NCBI RefSeq assembly: GCF_048060115.1
Contig: NZ_JBHMIM010000005.1
Coordinates: 1 to 64,000, forward strand
Length of the DNA stretch: 64,000 nt
Reading direction: 5' to 3'
Origin: Micromonospora_E sp048060115
GTDB taxonomy: Bacteria; Actinomycetota; Actinomycetes; Mycobacteriales; Micromonosporaceae
A program made the translations under genes and the position numbers. This document shows, piece after piece, positions 53,003-61,496 of the stretch (positions are counted from its first letter, which is position 1; every line of letters begins with the position of its first letter). The notes under the pieces are model-generated. The model had not been told where the DNA came from, did no database searches, and saw only the letters and a program-made list of their open reading frames with translations.

Positions 53003-54328
53003 CTACGGGTCGGGCAGCCGTAGCCGGGCCTCGGTGCCCCCGTCCGCGACGTTGACCAGCCGCACCTTTCCCCCGTGCAGCTCCGCCACCCAACTGGCGA
53101 TCGACAGGCCGAGTCCGGTGCCGTCCTCGGCTCCGGACCGGAAGCGCTGCTCCGGGGCGTCGACGACCGCCTCGCTGAGCCCGCCACCCCGGTCCCGGAC
53201 CCGTACGGTCGGCGGGTCTGCCGTGACAGTCAGGCGCACCTCGGCGGGCTGGTCGGCGACCCGGCCGTGCTGCACCGCGTTCTGGATCAGGTTTCGCAAC
53301 GCGATCCGGATCAGCGCGGGATCCCCGGAGGCCACCACCGGCATGGTGTCCGGCATGGCGGTGTGCGGCGGCTGGACGGTGTCCGACAGCACCTCTTCCG
53401 CGAGCTGGTCCAGCCGGAACGGCTCGCGGCGCAGGTCCCGCAGCCCGGCTACCAGTTGGGCCCGGGTGAGCAGGACGGAGACGGAGTCGGCGAGTCGGTC
53501 GGCGGAGCGCACCACCTGGCGCAACGCGGCCGGGCGGCGCTGTGGTTCGGTCAGCGCGGTCTCCGAGACTGCCCGGATCACCGTCAACGGGGTACGCAGC
53601 TCGTGTGCGGCGTCGGCGACGAACCGCTCCTGCTGGTTGAGCGCGTCGGCGATCGGCTCGGTGCTCCGCCGGGCGAGCAGGTAGCCGCCCGCGCAGGCCA
53701 GAACGGTGAAGGTGACCCCGCCGACGACCAGGGCCAGGGCGAGTCGCTGGTTGGCGGACTCGGCCGGACCGGTATCGCCGAGCACGACGACGGCACCGGA
53801 GACCGCGCCGGTGATGGCGTGTTCGAACGGCACGGCGAGCAGCGGGGTCGGGTCGGTCTGGTCCTCACCGACCGGTCTGGCGATCTCGGTGCCGGTCGAC
53901 CATACGGTGCGGGCCGGGGCGAGCAGCACGTCCGGCGAGATCACCGGCAACCGGGCCGGGTACGCGAAGACCAGGCTGAGTTCGGCCCGGCCGGCCTCGT
54001 ACACGTACACGGCGGTGGTGCCGTTGGCCACCGCGTTGTCGAACAACTTGTCCAGTTGCAGCGCCCCGGAGTCGTAGTAGAGCAGCGCGGCCGCGGTGCT
54101 GGCGGTACGCCGCAGCTCGGCCGCGACCACCTCGTCGCGCTGCCGTTCGTCGACCAGCAACGCGACCGCCCCCATACCGGCCAACCCGACCACGTTGATC
54201 GCCATCACCAGTGCGGTGAGCCGGATCCGCAGGTTCCACAGCCGGTCGGCGGTCTGCAGCGGTTTGGCCGCCTGCTGGCCCCGCGCCGGGCGCCACCGCC
54301 ACCGCCACCGCCACCGCCACCGGATCAC
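53003..54328 (-). CDS. Sensor histidine kinase with WR-repeat N terminus
   Basis: 441 aa membrane kinase. It begins with five WR dipeptides (MIRWRWRWRWRWR), encoded by a CCACCG hexamer array. Two membrane segments (ALVMAINVVGLAGMGAVALLV and ALALVVGGVTFTVLACAGGYLL, the latter about 215-236) flank a sensor region of about 160 residues. HisKA has ADAAHELRTPLTVI with the phosphorylated His; HATPase has RNLIQNAVQHG, DRGGGLSE and GTGLGLSI. No separate HAMP motif is clear. Overlaps the regulator gene by 4 bp and is its cognate partner. Signal unknown. Confidence 0.93.
   Translation of the reverse strand: MIRWRWRWRWRWRPARGQQAAKPLQTADRLWNLRIRLTALVMAINVVGLAGMGAVALLVDERQRDEVVAAELRRTASTAAALLYYDSGALQLDKLFDNAVANGTTAVYVYEAGRAELSLVFAYPARLPVISPDVLLAPARTVWSTGTEIARPVGEDQTDPTPLLAVPFEHAITGAVSGAVVVLGDTGPAESANQRLALALVVGGVTFTVLACAGGYLLARRSTEPIADALNQQERFVADAAHELRTPLTVIRAVSETALTEPQRRPAALRQVVRSADRLADSVSVLLTRAQLVAGLRDLRREPFRLDQLAEEVLSDTVQPPHTAMPDTMPVVASGDPALIRIALRNLIQNAVQHGRVADQPAEVRLTVTADPPTVRVRDRGGGLSEAVVDAPEQRFRSGAEDGTGLGLSIASWVAELHGGKVRLVNVADGGTEARLRLPDP
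54291..54321. repeat. Hexanucleotide (CCACCG) array in the kinase N terminus
   Basis: About five uninterrupted copies of a CCACCG-type hexamer, with a sixth partial copy. Each copy encodes one Trp-Arg pair on the minus strand. The period of six keeps the frame, so copy-number change would alter only the length of the N-terminal WR stretch. Confidence 0.85.
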
Positions 54329-54993
54329 GGCAGCACCGTGGCGATGCCGTAGCCGACCCCGCGCACCGTAGAGATCAACTGCGGTTCACCGAGTTTGCGC
54401 CGTAGCTGGGCCACGACCGCGTCCACCACGTTCGAGCTCGGGTCGGCCAGCTCGTCCCAGCAGTGTTCGAACAGGTCGCTGCGGCTGACCACCGCGGGTC
54501 GGCGGATCAGCAACATCTCCAGGACCGCGAACTCCTTGCGGGTCAGGGTCAGCAGGATGCCGGACCGGCGCACCTCCCGGCGCGCCACGTCGACCTCCAG
54601 ATCGGCGACCCGCAGCAGCGCCGGGGTGGTGACGGCCCGGCGGCGGCACAGTGCGCGCACCCGCAACACGAGTTCGGCGGTGACGAACGGCTTGACCACG
54701 TAGTCGTCCACGCCTGCCTGGAACCCGGCGATCCGGTCCCCGGCGCTGTCCAGGGCGGTCAGCACCAGGGCCGGCAGGGCCAGCCCGGCGCGGCGGCGGT
54801 GGCCGAGTTGGTGCAGCGAGTCCCCCTCCGGCAGGATGCGGTCGAGCACCAGGCAGTCGTAGTCGTTGACGCTCATGCTCAGGTCTGCCTGGCTCCAGTC
54901 CGCGGCCTGATCCACAGCGAATCCGCCCCCGCGCAACGCGGTGACCACAGCGCTGCGTACCTCGGGGTCGTCCTCGACCACCAGCACCCGCAT
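54325..54993 (-). CDS. OmpR-family response regulator
   Basis: 222 aa. Receiver domain (about 1-120): VLVVEDDPEVRSAV, phosphoacceptor Asp in DCLVLDRILPEGD, VLTALDS and VVKPFVTAELVLRVRAL. The C-terminal winged helix (about 125-222) has LTRKEFAVLEMLL, VVSRSDLFEHCWDE, VVDAVVAQLRRKLG and STVRGVGYGI. Expected to bind direct repeats near its own promoter. ATG 54993. First gene of a two-gene operon with the kinase (4-bp overlap). Targets unknown; the convergent COG4315 lipoprotein gene is a natural candidate. Confidence 0.94.
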   Translation of the reverse strand: MRVLVVEDDPEVRSAVVTALRGGGFAVDQAADWSQADLSMSVNDYDCLVLDRILPEGDSLHQLGHRRRAGLALPALVLTALDSAGDRIAGFQAGVDDYVVKPFVTAELVLRVRALCRRRAVTTPALLRVADLEVDVARREVRRSGILLTLTRKEFAVLEMLLIRRPAVVSRSDLFEHCWDELADPSSNVVDAVVAQLRRKLGEPQLISTVRGVGYGIATVLP

Positions 54994-55524
54994 GCGGGCG
55001 AGGCTAGCAAGTCGCCGTCACCGCAACGTTTCGTTGCCGGCAGTCCGTCGACCTGTCGGACACCTGGTCAGCTCGACCGACGACGGCGCAGTCGACCCGT
55101 TGTGCACAAACCCGATCGGCGGCGCGCTGCTCCCGCACAGCTGCCGACGAATCCGAACTGGATCTTCCCACCGGATTCGGTCCGGCTGGTCCAGGAGGCG
55201 TTGCGGACAGCGGCGACGTGTCGCCGGCAGCGGCACGGGCACCACCATCGGCGGTTCGAGGGCGACCCGGCCGGGCCAGGCGCGGTCGGCGCAGATGTGA
55301 CCTTGCCCACCGCCGCATCGCACGCCCCGTGTCGGTCGGCGGGACGGCCACCCAGCCGGCCTGCCGCCCACCCGACGCCCGGACGGCCGCCGCGCCCCCG
55401 GCCGCCCGACCGGTGCCCGCAACGACCGACAGCACCGGAACCCCTGGCTGAGCTGGGCACACCGGACCGCCGCGGCGGCGGGGCAGCCAACGTGGAGCCC
55501 GTCAGGGTCCGCTATACACAACGA

Positions 55525-55548
55525 AGCCCGCCGATGCATCGGCGGGCT
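55525..55548. terminator. Perfect 24-bp palindromic hairpin
   Basis: AGCCCGCCGATG followed by its exact reverse complement, so a 12-bp stem with no spacer (realistically a four-base loop). The composition suits a factor-independent terminator core, but there is no T tract and no gene end nearby. Confidence 0.6.
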
Positions 55549-55625
55549 GGACAGGGCTATCGGCCAGACTGGCGTCGCGGTCCTGACTTGTCGGCGATTC
55601 CGCGTCGTAACAATCGGGGACTAGC

Positions 55626-55657
55626 GTGGGGACGGGGAGGGCAACCCCCGTCCCCAC
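55626..55657. terminator. Strong GC hairpin
   Basis: 12-bp perfect arms (55626-55637 with 55646-55657) around an eight-base loop, extended by one or two near-pairs. On the minus strand it begins 2 bp after the stop of a possible 21-codon ORF, which is where a terminator would sit. Confidence 0.65.
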
Positions 55658-55659
55658 CA

Positions 55660-55725
55660 TCAGTTACTGACACGCACGAGCGGTTTGGCGTCCAGATCGT
55701 GCGTGACGCGCGGGAGCCGGGCCAC
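55660..55725 (-). CDS. Possible 21-residue micro-ORF, weakly supported
   Basis: GTG-initiated frame reading about VARLPRVTHDLDAKPLVRVS, then Asn and a stop. In favour: third codon positions mostly G/C, a terminator-like hairpin 2 bp beyond the stop, and a CebR-like box about 160 bp upstream. Against: no ribosome binding site at proper spacing (the nearest GGAGG is about 19 bases away), no recognised family, and the opposite strand is also open here. Could equally be a remnant of a longer gene. Confidence 0.25.
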   Translation of the reverse strand: MARLPRVTHDLDAKPLVRVSN

Positions 55726-55885
55726 GCGAGTGGCTCTGGTTCCACCTCCTCTCGACAGGTGGTGCGTGGGCTGGCGGCGGAGTCCGGGCTGGCCCGCCGC
55801 CAGCCGTACGGCTGAGCGGTCGACGTGCTGACGCAGACCTCGCGTCAGCGTACGTCTGACCCTGATCTAGGGGCACGTCCATCAA

Positions 55886-55899
55886 TGGAAGCGCTCCCA
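55886..55899. promoter_or_regulatory. CebR-like box with one mismatch
   Basis: TGGAAGCGCTCCCA differs from the CebR consensus TGGGAGCGCTCCCA at a single base. No intact gene starts within 200 bp on either strand. Confidence 0.6.
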
Positions 55900-56067
55900 T
55901 GCAGGGACTGTAGCCTGAGTCACGAGTTTGCGAAAGTCCAGAGGCTGATCAGCTCACGAAATGAAGGCGTGACGAGACGGTTACGACCAGGATCACAGGC
56001 CGGTGATCGCCGGAAACCCGGCCGTCACGTGCGCCAGGGCCCGGTCCGGACGGCTCGTTCGGCGGGT

Positions 56068-56775
56068 TCAGCGGCCGAACTGCTGGACCTCGGCGGTGGA
56101 CCCGGCCACGATCAACAGCGCGTCCGGCGGGATCGTCGTTTCGGGTCGGGCGTAGCGCAGGTGCTGATCCCGCTCCTTGATTCCGACCACGGTGATGCCG
56201 TACCGCTGGCGTAGCCGCGACTCGGCCAGGGTCCGACCGGCGGTGTCGGCCGGGGCACACACCTTGGCGATGGCGAACCCGTCGTCGAACTCGATGAAGT
56301 CGAGCATCCGGCTGGCCAGCAGGTGGGCGACCCGGTCACCCATCGCCGCCTCCGGAAAGATCACGTGATGGGCGCCGACCGAGCTGAGGATCCGGCCGTG
56401 CTTGGCGGTGACCGCCTTTGCCCAGATCTCCCGCACGCCGAGCTCGGTGAGCGCCACCACGGTGAGGACGCTGGCCTCGATGTCGGACCCGATGGCGACC
56501 ACGACGCACGGATGGCCGGTCAGCCCTAGCTGCCGGAGCACCTGCTCGTCCGTCGAGTCCGCCTCGACCACCCGGGGGAGCCGGTCGGCGAAGCGGTGCA
56601 CCCGCTTGGGATGGTCGTCGATGCCCAGGACGTGGTGCCCGAGACGGCGCAGCGACAGCGCCACCTGTCCACCGAATCGGCCGAGCCCGACGACCACGAC
56701 GCTGTCGTCGCCCGACGCGACAGGTGAAGCATTCTCGTCCGACATATCAATTCGCCCAAAGCTTTCAATTGGCAT
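56068..56775 (-). CDS. Orphan TrkA/KtrA-family RCK protein
   Basis: 235 aa. RCK_N with VVVVGLGRFGGQVALS and acidic GIDDH, IEASVLTVVALTELGV, then LDFIEFDDGFAIAKV and an RCK_C domain (about 160-235). By eye clearly paralogous to the TrkA at 19016-19690, with long identical runs such as AMGDRVAHL and the LDFIEFDDGF motif. No TrkH/KtrB pore gene is adjacent, so it may regulate the distant one. ATG 56775 chosen because the AT-rich region just upstream holds a TACGAT-like promoter hexamer; ATG 56745 (MSDENASPV) is equally possible and neither has a Shine-Dalgarno. Confidence 0.9.
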   Translation of the reverse strand: MPIESFGRIDMSDENASPVASGDDSVVVVGLGRFGGQVALSLRRLGHHVLGIDDHPKRVHRFADRLPRVVEADSTDEQVLRQLGLTGHPCVVVAIGSDIEASVLTVVALTELGVREIWAKAVTAKHGRILSSVGAHHVIFPEAAMGDRVAHLLASRMLDFIEFDDGFAIAKVCAPADTAGRTLAESRLRQRYGITVVGIKERDQHLRYARPETTIPPDALLIVAGSTAEVQQFGR

Positions 56776-57146
56776 TTTTGTTCTTTATCGTACTTTATCA
56801 AGCAGAGAACCGGGCTGCAGCCAGACGTGACGGGGCACGACGTCAACCCCGAGTACGCCATCAAGTGCAGACAGTGGACATCACCGAATGTCGTTGCCCG
56901 GTAACGGATTTCCCCCAGGTCAACCACGGTTCCGGAGGTGTCGGGGCCAGCCATCGATCCGGTAGGCTTGCCTGCGGTCTCTGCCAGGCGGCACCCTCCG
57001 GTGCCGGCAGTGACCGCCGCCCAATCACCCCTCCGGGGTGAGCCGGGGAACCAAGTTTCCACTGGGGTGAATCCGCATCAGCGGTAGGGATCGTTCCGTC
57101 CCGAACCCGTCAGCTAACTCGGTCGGCGGCCAAGGAAAGGAACAGG
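56776..57146. other. 371-bp divergent regulatory region
   Basis: Between the orphan TrkA gene (minus) and the wall protein gene (plus). The left part (56776-56815) is markedly AT-rich and carries the TrkA promoter. The right part is the c-di-AMP riboswitch. 56820-57010 is the untranslated leader and promoter zone of the plus-strand gene; no other element is evident. Confidence 0.7.
57016..57130 (+). ncRNA. c-di-AMP (ydaO/yuaA-type) riboswitch
   Basis: The characteristic conserved blocks occur in order: CCGGGGAACC, GGGGTGAATCC, AGGG, then CCCGAACCCGTCAGCTAAC. The ends pair as P1 (GCCGCC at 57016-57021 with GGCGGC at 57125-57130). Length 115 nt. It ends 16 nt before the start codon of a secreted wall protein, the usual target class in actinobacteria. 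High c-di-AMP is expected to switch expression off. Confidence 0.9.
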
Positions 57147-58169
57147 ATGACCGCACCCCTCCGCCGGCGGTTTCCGCTGGCTGCGGCGCTGGCCGCCGTC
57201 ACCGCCCTACTCGCCGGGTTCGTCGTCGCGTCGCCGGCCGCCGCCCAGGAGTCCGATCCTGCGGGCGAAGGCGCACCACCGCTGCTCAGCGAGGTGCTCG
57301 AATCGACCGGACGCGGTTTCGTCGAGGCGAAGGCAGCCGTCGAGGAATCGCGTAAGCGGCAACTCCAGCTCAGTCTCGAACTGGAGAAGATCCAGGAACG
57401 ACTGGACGCGCTGACCCCCCAGATCGGCGAGGTGGCCGCCAACTCGTACCGGCTCGGCCGGATCACCCCGGTGATGGTGCTGCTCAACAGCGCCAGCCCG
57501 GACGATCTGCTGGAGCGGGCCGAAGGCCTGGACATGATCGCCATGCACGACAACAAGCGGGTACGCGAACTCAACCAGGCACGCGAGCAGGCCGCCCGCG
57601 CCGTCGCGGCGATCGACGCCGAGGTCGCCCGCGAGGAGCAGCAGCTCACCGCCATGGACAAACAGAAGAAGGAGGCGGAGCGGGCCCTACGGCTGGTCGG
57701 GGCGGTCGCCACCAACGGCTTCGTCTCGGCTACCTCGCCGGTCGCCGCGCAGGCACCCCGCAACTCCGACGGCTCGTGGCCGGCACAGTCGTGCAGTCAG
57801 GACGACCCCACCACGTCCGGCTGCATCACCCCGCGTACCCAGCACGCGCTGAACGAGACCAGCAAGGCCGGGTTCAACCGCTTCGTCTCCTGCTTCCGGC
57901 CCGGTGGGCCGTTCGAGCACCCCAAGGGGCGCGCCTGCGACTTCTCCATGCAGTCCAGCGGATTCGGCGGCGACGCCTTCGGCGACGACCGGCTGTACGG
58001 CAACAACCTCACCGCGTTCCTGGTCCGCAACGCCGACAAGCTCGGCATCCTGTACGTCATCTGGTACCGCCAGTTCTGGTCACCGACGACCGGCTGGAGT
58101 TCCTACAGCGGTGCCGGCGGCGACCCGAGCAGTGACCACACCAACCACGTACACCTGTCCCTGTTGTAA
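57147..58169 (+). CDS. Secreted coiled-coil wall-associated protein under c-di-AMP control
   Basis: 340 aa. Signal peptide (PLAAALAAVTALLAGFVVA), a coiled coil of about 150 residues (VLESTGRGFVEAKAAVEES onward), then a C-terminal ARB_07466-like domain of about 130 residues: CSQDDPTTSGCITPRT, CFRPGGPFEHPKGRACDFS and DHTNHVHLSLL. The HPKGRACD and HVH elements suggest a metal-dependent wall peptidase, unproven. ATG with GGAAAGGAACAGG upstream. Paralogue of 22961-23986, but only this copy has the riboswitch. The stop is followed by about 130 bp of repeats before the convergent GH65 gene. Confidence 0.9.
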   Translation: MTAPLRRRFPLAAALAAVTALLAGFVVASPAAAQESDPAGEGAPPLLSEVLESTGRGFVEAKAAVEESRKRQLQLSLELEKIQERLDALTPQIGEVAANSYRLGRITPVMVLLNSASPDDLLERAEGLDMIAMHDNKRVRELNQAREQAARAVAAIDAEVAREEQQLTAMDKQKKEAERALRLVGAVATNGFVSATSPVAAQAPRNSDGSWPAQSCSQDDPTTSGCITPRTQHALNETSKAGFNRFVSCFRPGGPFEHPKGRACDFSMQSSGFGGDAFGDDRLYGNNLTAFLVRNADKLGILYVIWYRQFWSPTTGWSSYSGAGGDPSSDHTNHVHLSLL

Positions 58170-58275
58170 GGGTTCGGCCCGGTCGGTCGGTCGCGCTGCC
58201 GGTCAGGAACGGGAGGTGCCGGTCAGTCACACTTGCCGACCGGCACTCCCCAGCAGGACGGACGGTGATCGGCCC

Positions 58276-58314
58276 GATCAGTCGGGCCGATCAGTCGGGC
58301 CGATCAGTCGGCGC
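58276..58314. repeat. 13-bp direct repeats at the GH65 gene end
   Basis: GATCAGTCGGGCC occurs at 58276-58288 and 58289-58301, with a diverged third copy at 58302-58314. The GH65 stop codon lies in the third copy. Confidence 0.9.
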
Positions 58315-60673
58315 GGGCCGAACGGCGCACCGGTGAACGGCCCGTCGGTTGCTGCGGCGGCGGGCCGGCCGGCCCGGCCTGCGGGATCGCCCGGGTGATC
58401 GGCTTGTCCGCCGCGACCGTGACCGGCTCGCCATGGTGGGTCAGCTCGATGGTGGCGTTCGGGTCGACGTCGCGCAACGAGTAGGTCACCTCGTCGTGCT
58501 GGACGGTCACCCGCAGCCGCATGCCCCGCCACATCATGGTGAACTCGAGCCGGTTGATCCGCTGCGGTAGCCGGGGCGCGAACGACAGCTCGCCGGTGTG
58601 ATCGCGCATCCCACCGAACCCGGCGACCAACGCCAGCCACGCCCCGGCCAGCGCGGCCACGTGGATGCCGTCGCGGGTGTTGCGGTTAATGTCGTGCAGG
58701 TCCATCAACGCGGCCTCGCCCATGTAGTCGTGGGCGAGCTCCAGGTGCCCCGTCTCCGCCGCGAGCACCGACTGGGTGCACGCCGACAGGGACGAGTCGC
58801 GCACCGTACGCCGCTCGTAGTAGGCGAAGTTGCGCGCCTTCTCCTCGTCGGTGAAGGCATCGCCCCGCCAGTGCATCGCCAACGCCAGGTCGGCCTGCTT
58901 GACTACCTGCTTGCGGTACAGGTCGAAGTACGGGTAGTGCAGCAGCAGCGGGTAGTGGTCCTGTGGAGTGCCCGGGAAGTCCCACTCCTGGTGCCGGGTG
59001 AAACCGGCCGACTGCGGATGCACGCCCAACTCGTCGTCGTACGGCACGTGCATCGACAGCGCCGCGTCCCGCCAGGCCGCGGTCTCCTCGTCGTCGACGC
59101 CCAGCACCCAGGCCCGGTCGGTGTAGCGCAGCGCGTAGTCGGCCGCCGCGAGCAGGTTCCGCTGCGCCATCAGGTTGGTGTAGATGTTGTCGTCGACCAC
59201 TGCGGTGTACTCGTCCGGGCCGGTCACCCCGTCGATGTGGAACCGGCCGTGCCGGTCGTGGTGGCCCAACGAACGCCACAGCCGGGCGGTCTCCACCAGC
59301 AGTTCCAGGCCGATCTCTCGCTCGAACTCCATGTCCCCGGTGGCCTGGACGTAACGGCGGACCGCGTCGGCGATGTCGGCCGCGACGTGGAACGCCGCCG
59401 TTCCGGCCGGCCAGTACGCCGAACACTCCTGGCCACGGATGGTCCGCCACGGGAACGCCGCGCCGTTGAGCCCGAGCATCCGGGCCCGCTCCCGGGCCTG
59501 GTCCAGAGTCGAATGCCGCCACCGCAGCACCGAGGCGACCGCCGCCGGCTGGGTGTACGTCAGCACCGGCAGCACGAACATCTCGGTGTCCCAGAAGGCG
59601 TGTCCGTCGTACCCCGGTCCGGTGAGGCCCTTCGCCGCTATCGGCCGCTGCTCGGCTCGGGCACCGGCCTGCAGCACGTGGAACAGGCCGAACCGGACCG
59701 CCTGCTGGATCTCCGGATCACCGTCCACCCGCACGTCCGAGTGGTCCCAGAAGTCATCGAGGTACTTGCGTTGCTCCGCGCAGAGCCCTTCCCAACCTGA
59801 GATGCGGGCACCGGCCAGGGCCGCGCCGACCTGGTCGCGCAGCGCCGGCAGGGAGCGCTGGCTGGACCAGCCGTACGTCAGCAGCTTGACCATCCGCAGC
59901 CGCTGCCCCGGCAGCAGCGTGCAGGAGACGGTGGTGCGTACCCAGTCGTCGAACCCCTCGGTGCTGACCGCGACGCCGTCCGGGCCGTCGATCTCGTGCC
60001 CCATCGCCGCCGCCATGCGCAGGCCGCTGGCCTTGGTCCGGTGGATCAGCAGCCCACCGTCGGACTGCACCAGCCGCTCCTCGGCCTGCAACGGCTGATC
60101 CAGCACGGCGGCCACCCGTGGGTCCTTGCTCTGTGCTGGCAACTCCTCGTTGGCGACCAGTTCGGACTGCACGATGATCCGCAGCGGCTCGTCGACCGCC
60201 TCGACCTCGAAGCAGATCGCGGCGACCGCCCGCTGGGTGAACGAGACCAGCCGGGTGCTGCGGACCCGGGCCGTGCGCCCGGCCGGTGAGCGCCACTCCA
60301 GCCGGCGGTCCAGCAGCCCGGCCCGCAGGTCGAGGACCCGCTCGTGGGAGATCAGGTCGCCGTAGCGCACGTCGAACGGCTCGTCGTCGACCAGCAACCG
60401 GATCGGTTTGCCGTTGGTGACGTTCACCAGCGTCTGGCCGGACTCGGGGAAGCCGTAGCCGGCCTCGGCGTACGGCAGCGGCCGCAGCTCGTAGAACGAG
60501 TTGAGGTACGTGCCCGGGAGACCGTGCGGCTCGCCCTCGTCCAGGTTGCCCCGGAACCCCACGTGCCCGTTGGCGAGGGCGAAGACCGACTCGGACTGGG
60601 CCAGGATGTCGAAGTCGAGCCGGGTCTCCCGGACATGCCAGGGCTCGACCGGATAGGCCCGCTCGCGGATCAC
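58304..60673 (-). CDS. GH65 disaccharide phosphorylase
   Basis: 789 aa cytoplasmic inverting glycoside phosphorylase (kojibiose, trehalose, maltose or nigerose type). The (alpha/alpha)6 catalytic domain has AFWDTEMFVLPVLTYTQPAA, the general acid Glu in VTGPDEYTAVVDDN, and QADLALAMHW; the N-terminal beta-sandwich begins ALANGHVGFRGNLDEGEPHG. It releases beta-glucose-1-phosphate from an alpha-linked disaccharide; the next gene converts this to glucose-6-phosphate. Exact linkage cannot be read from the sequence. A C-terminal Pro/Arg tail of about 40 residues is extra. GTG 60673 overlaps the mutase gene by 4 bp. Confidence 0.93.
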   Translation of the reverse strand: MIRERAYPVEPWHVRETRLDFDILAQSESVFALANGHVGFRGNLDEGEPHGLPGTYLNSFYELRPLPYAEAGYGFPESGQTLVNVTNGKPIRLLVDDEPFDVRYGDLISHERVLDLRAGLLDRRLEWRSPAGRTARVRSTRLVSFTQRAVAAICFEVEAVDEPLRIIVQSELVANEELPAQSKDPRVAAVLDQPLQAEERLVQSDGGLLIHRTKASGLRMAAAMGHEIDGPDGVAVSTEGFDDWVRTTVSCTLLPGQRLRMVKLLTYGWSSQRSLPALRDQVGAALAGARISGWEGLCAEQRKYLDDFWDHSDVRVDGDPEIQQAVRFGLFHVLQAGARAEQRPIAAKGLTGPGYDGHAFWDTEMFVLPVLTYTQPAAVASVLRWRHSTLDQARERARMLGLNGAAFPWRTIRGQECSAYWPAGTAAFHVAADIADAVRRYVQATGDMEFEREIGLELLVETARLWRSLGHHDRHGRFHIDGVTGPDEYTAVVDDNIYTNLMAQRNLLAAADYALRYTDRAWVLGVDDEETAAWRDAALSMHVPYDDELGVHPQSAGFTRHQEWDFPGTPQDHYPLLLHYPYFDLYRKQVVKQADLALAMHWRGDAFTDEEKARNFAYYERRTVRDSSLSACTQSVLAAETGHLELAHDYMGEAALMDLHDINRNTRDGIHVAALAGAWLALVAGFGGMRDHTGELSFAPRLPQRINRLEFTMMWRGMRLRVTVQHDEVTYSLRDVDPNATIELTHHGEPVTVAADKPITRAIPQAGPAGPPPQQPTGRSPVRRSARAD

Positions 60674-61419
60674 CGTTCGGCTCCGGCCAGCAGGTCCCCC
60701 AGATCGCCCACCACGATGTCGGCACCGTTGGCGAGCAGTTCATCTCCGATGCCGACCCGGTCGACACCGATCACCCAGCCGAACTCGCCGGCTCGTGCCG
60801 CCGACACCCCGGCCAGGGCGTCCTCGAAAACCGCGGCGTTGCCCGGCTCCACGCCCAGCTGCGCCGCGGCGGCCAGGAACGTGTCCGGTTCCGGCTTGCC
60901 GCGCAGGCCCTTCTCGCGCGCGATCACCCCGTCTACCCGCACCTCGACCAACTCCTCAATCCCCGCGGCGATCAGCACGTCCCGGCAGTTCGCGCTGGCC
61001 GAGACGACGGCCCGCTGCAGCCCGACCCAGCGAGCGGCATGGAGATAGGCCAACGAACCGTCGTAGACCTGCACGCCGTCGGAGGAGATGCGTCGCAGCA
61101 GGATCTCGTTCTTCCGGCTGCCGATGCCGTTGACGGTGTCGGCTTCCGGGGGGTCGTCCGCCGACCCCTCGGGAATCTCAACGTTTCGCGAGGCGAGGAA
61201 GGAACGCACCCCGTCGGCCCGGGGGCGGCCGTCGACGTACTGGCTGTAGTCGGCGCCTGGATCGAAGGGCACGAAGGGCATGCCGGTGGCGGCGGCCCGA
61301 CTGCGGAGGAAGTCGTTGAACGTCTCCTCCCACGCCGCGTTGTGTACCTTCGCGGTCTGGGTCAGCACCCCATCGAGATCGAACAGGCAGGCGGTCACAT
61401 GAGCGGGTAGACCGAGCAC
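60670..61419 (-). CDS. Beta-phosphoglucomutase-like HAD hydrolase
   Basis: 249 aa HAD subfamily IA phosphomutase. Nucleophile Asp in CLFDLDGVLTQTAKVH, cap-domain signature YVDGRPRADGVRSFLASR typical of beta-PGM of the trehalose/maltose type, KPEPDTFL lysine and FEDALAGVSAARAGEF acidic pair. Converts beta-glucose-1-phosphate from the GH65 reaction to glucose-6-phosphate. GTG 61419; coupled to the GH65 gene by a 4-bp overlap. The upstream ABC ATPase gene is 77 bp away in the same direction. Confidence 0.93.
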   Translation of the reverse strand: MLGLPAHVTACLFDLDGVLTQTAKVHNAAWEETFNDFLRSRAAATGMPFVPFDPGADYSQYVDGRPRADGVRSFLASRNVEIPEGSADDPPEADTVNGIGSRKNEILLRRISSDGVQVYDGSLAYLHAARWVGLQRAVVSASANCRDVLIAAGIEELVEVRVDGVIAREKGLRGKPEPDTFLAAAAQLGVEPGNAAVFEDALAGVSAARAGEFGWVIGVDRVGIGDELLANGADIVVGDLGDLLAGAER

Positions 61420-61496
61420 ACCGCCAATCTAGCCCGATCTCCATCAGGCCGGCCCGGTTTCCCCGGCGCGCCGACCGGCCGTGACGAGAAGGTCGC

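Larger units (their letters stand above)
54994..56067. other. 1.07-kb region without a secure gene
   Basis: No family is recognisable in any frame. From left to right: 54994-55500 GC-rich, nothing definite; a perfect 24-bp palindrome (55525-55548); a hairpin (55626-55657); a possible 21-codon minus-strand ORF (55660-55725), 2 bp from that hairpin; a GAGGAGGTGG-like minus-strand ribosome-site sequence near 55745; a CebR-like box (55886-55899). It may be the remnant of a lost gene, or host a small RNA or peptide. Confidence 0.6.

Noticed and set aside
54463..55815. Plus-strand open frame of about 450 codons across the response regulator and the gap
   Set aside because: Its first part is antisense to the response regulator and the rest is Arg/Pro-rich without any recognisable motif or ribosome binding site.
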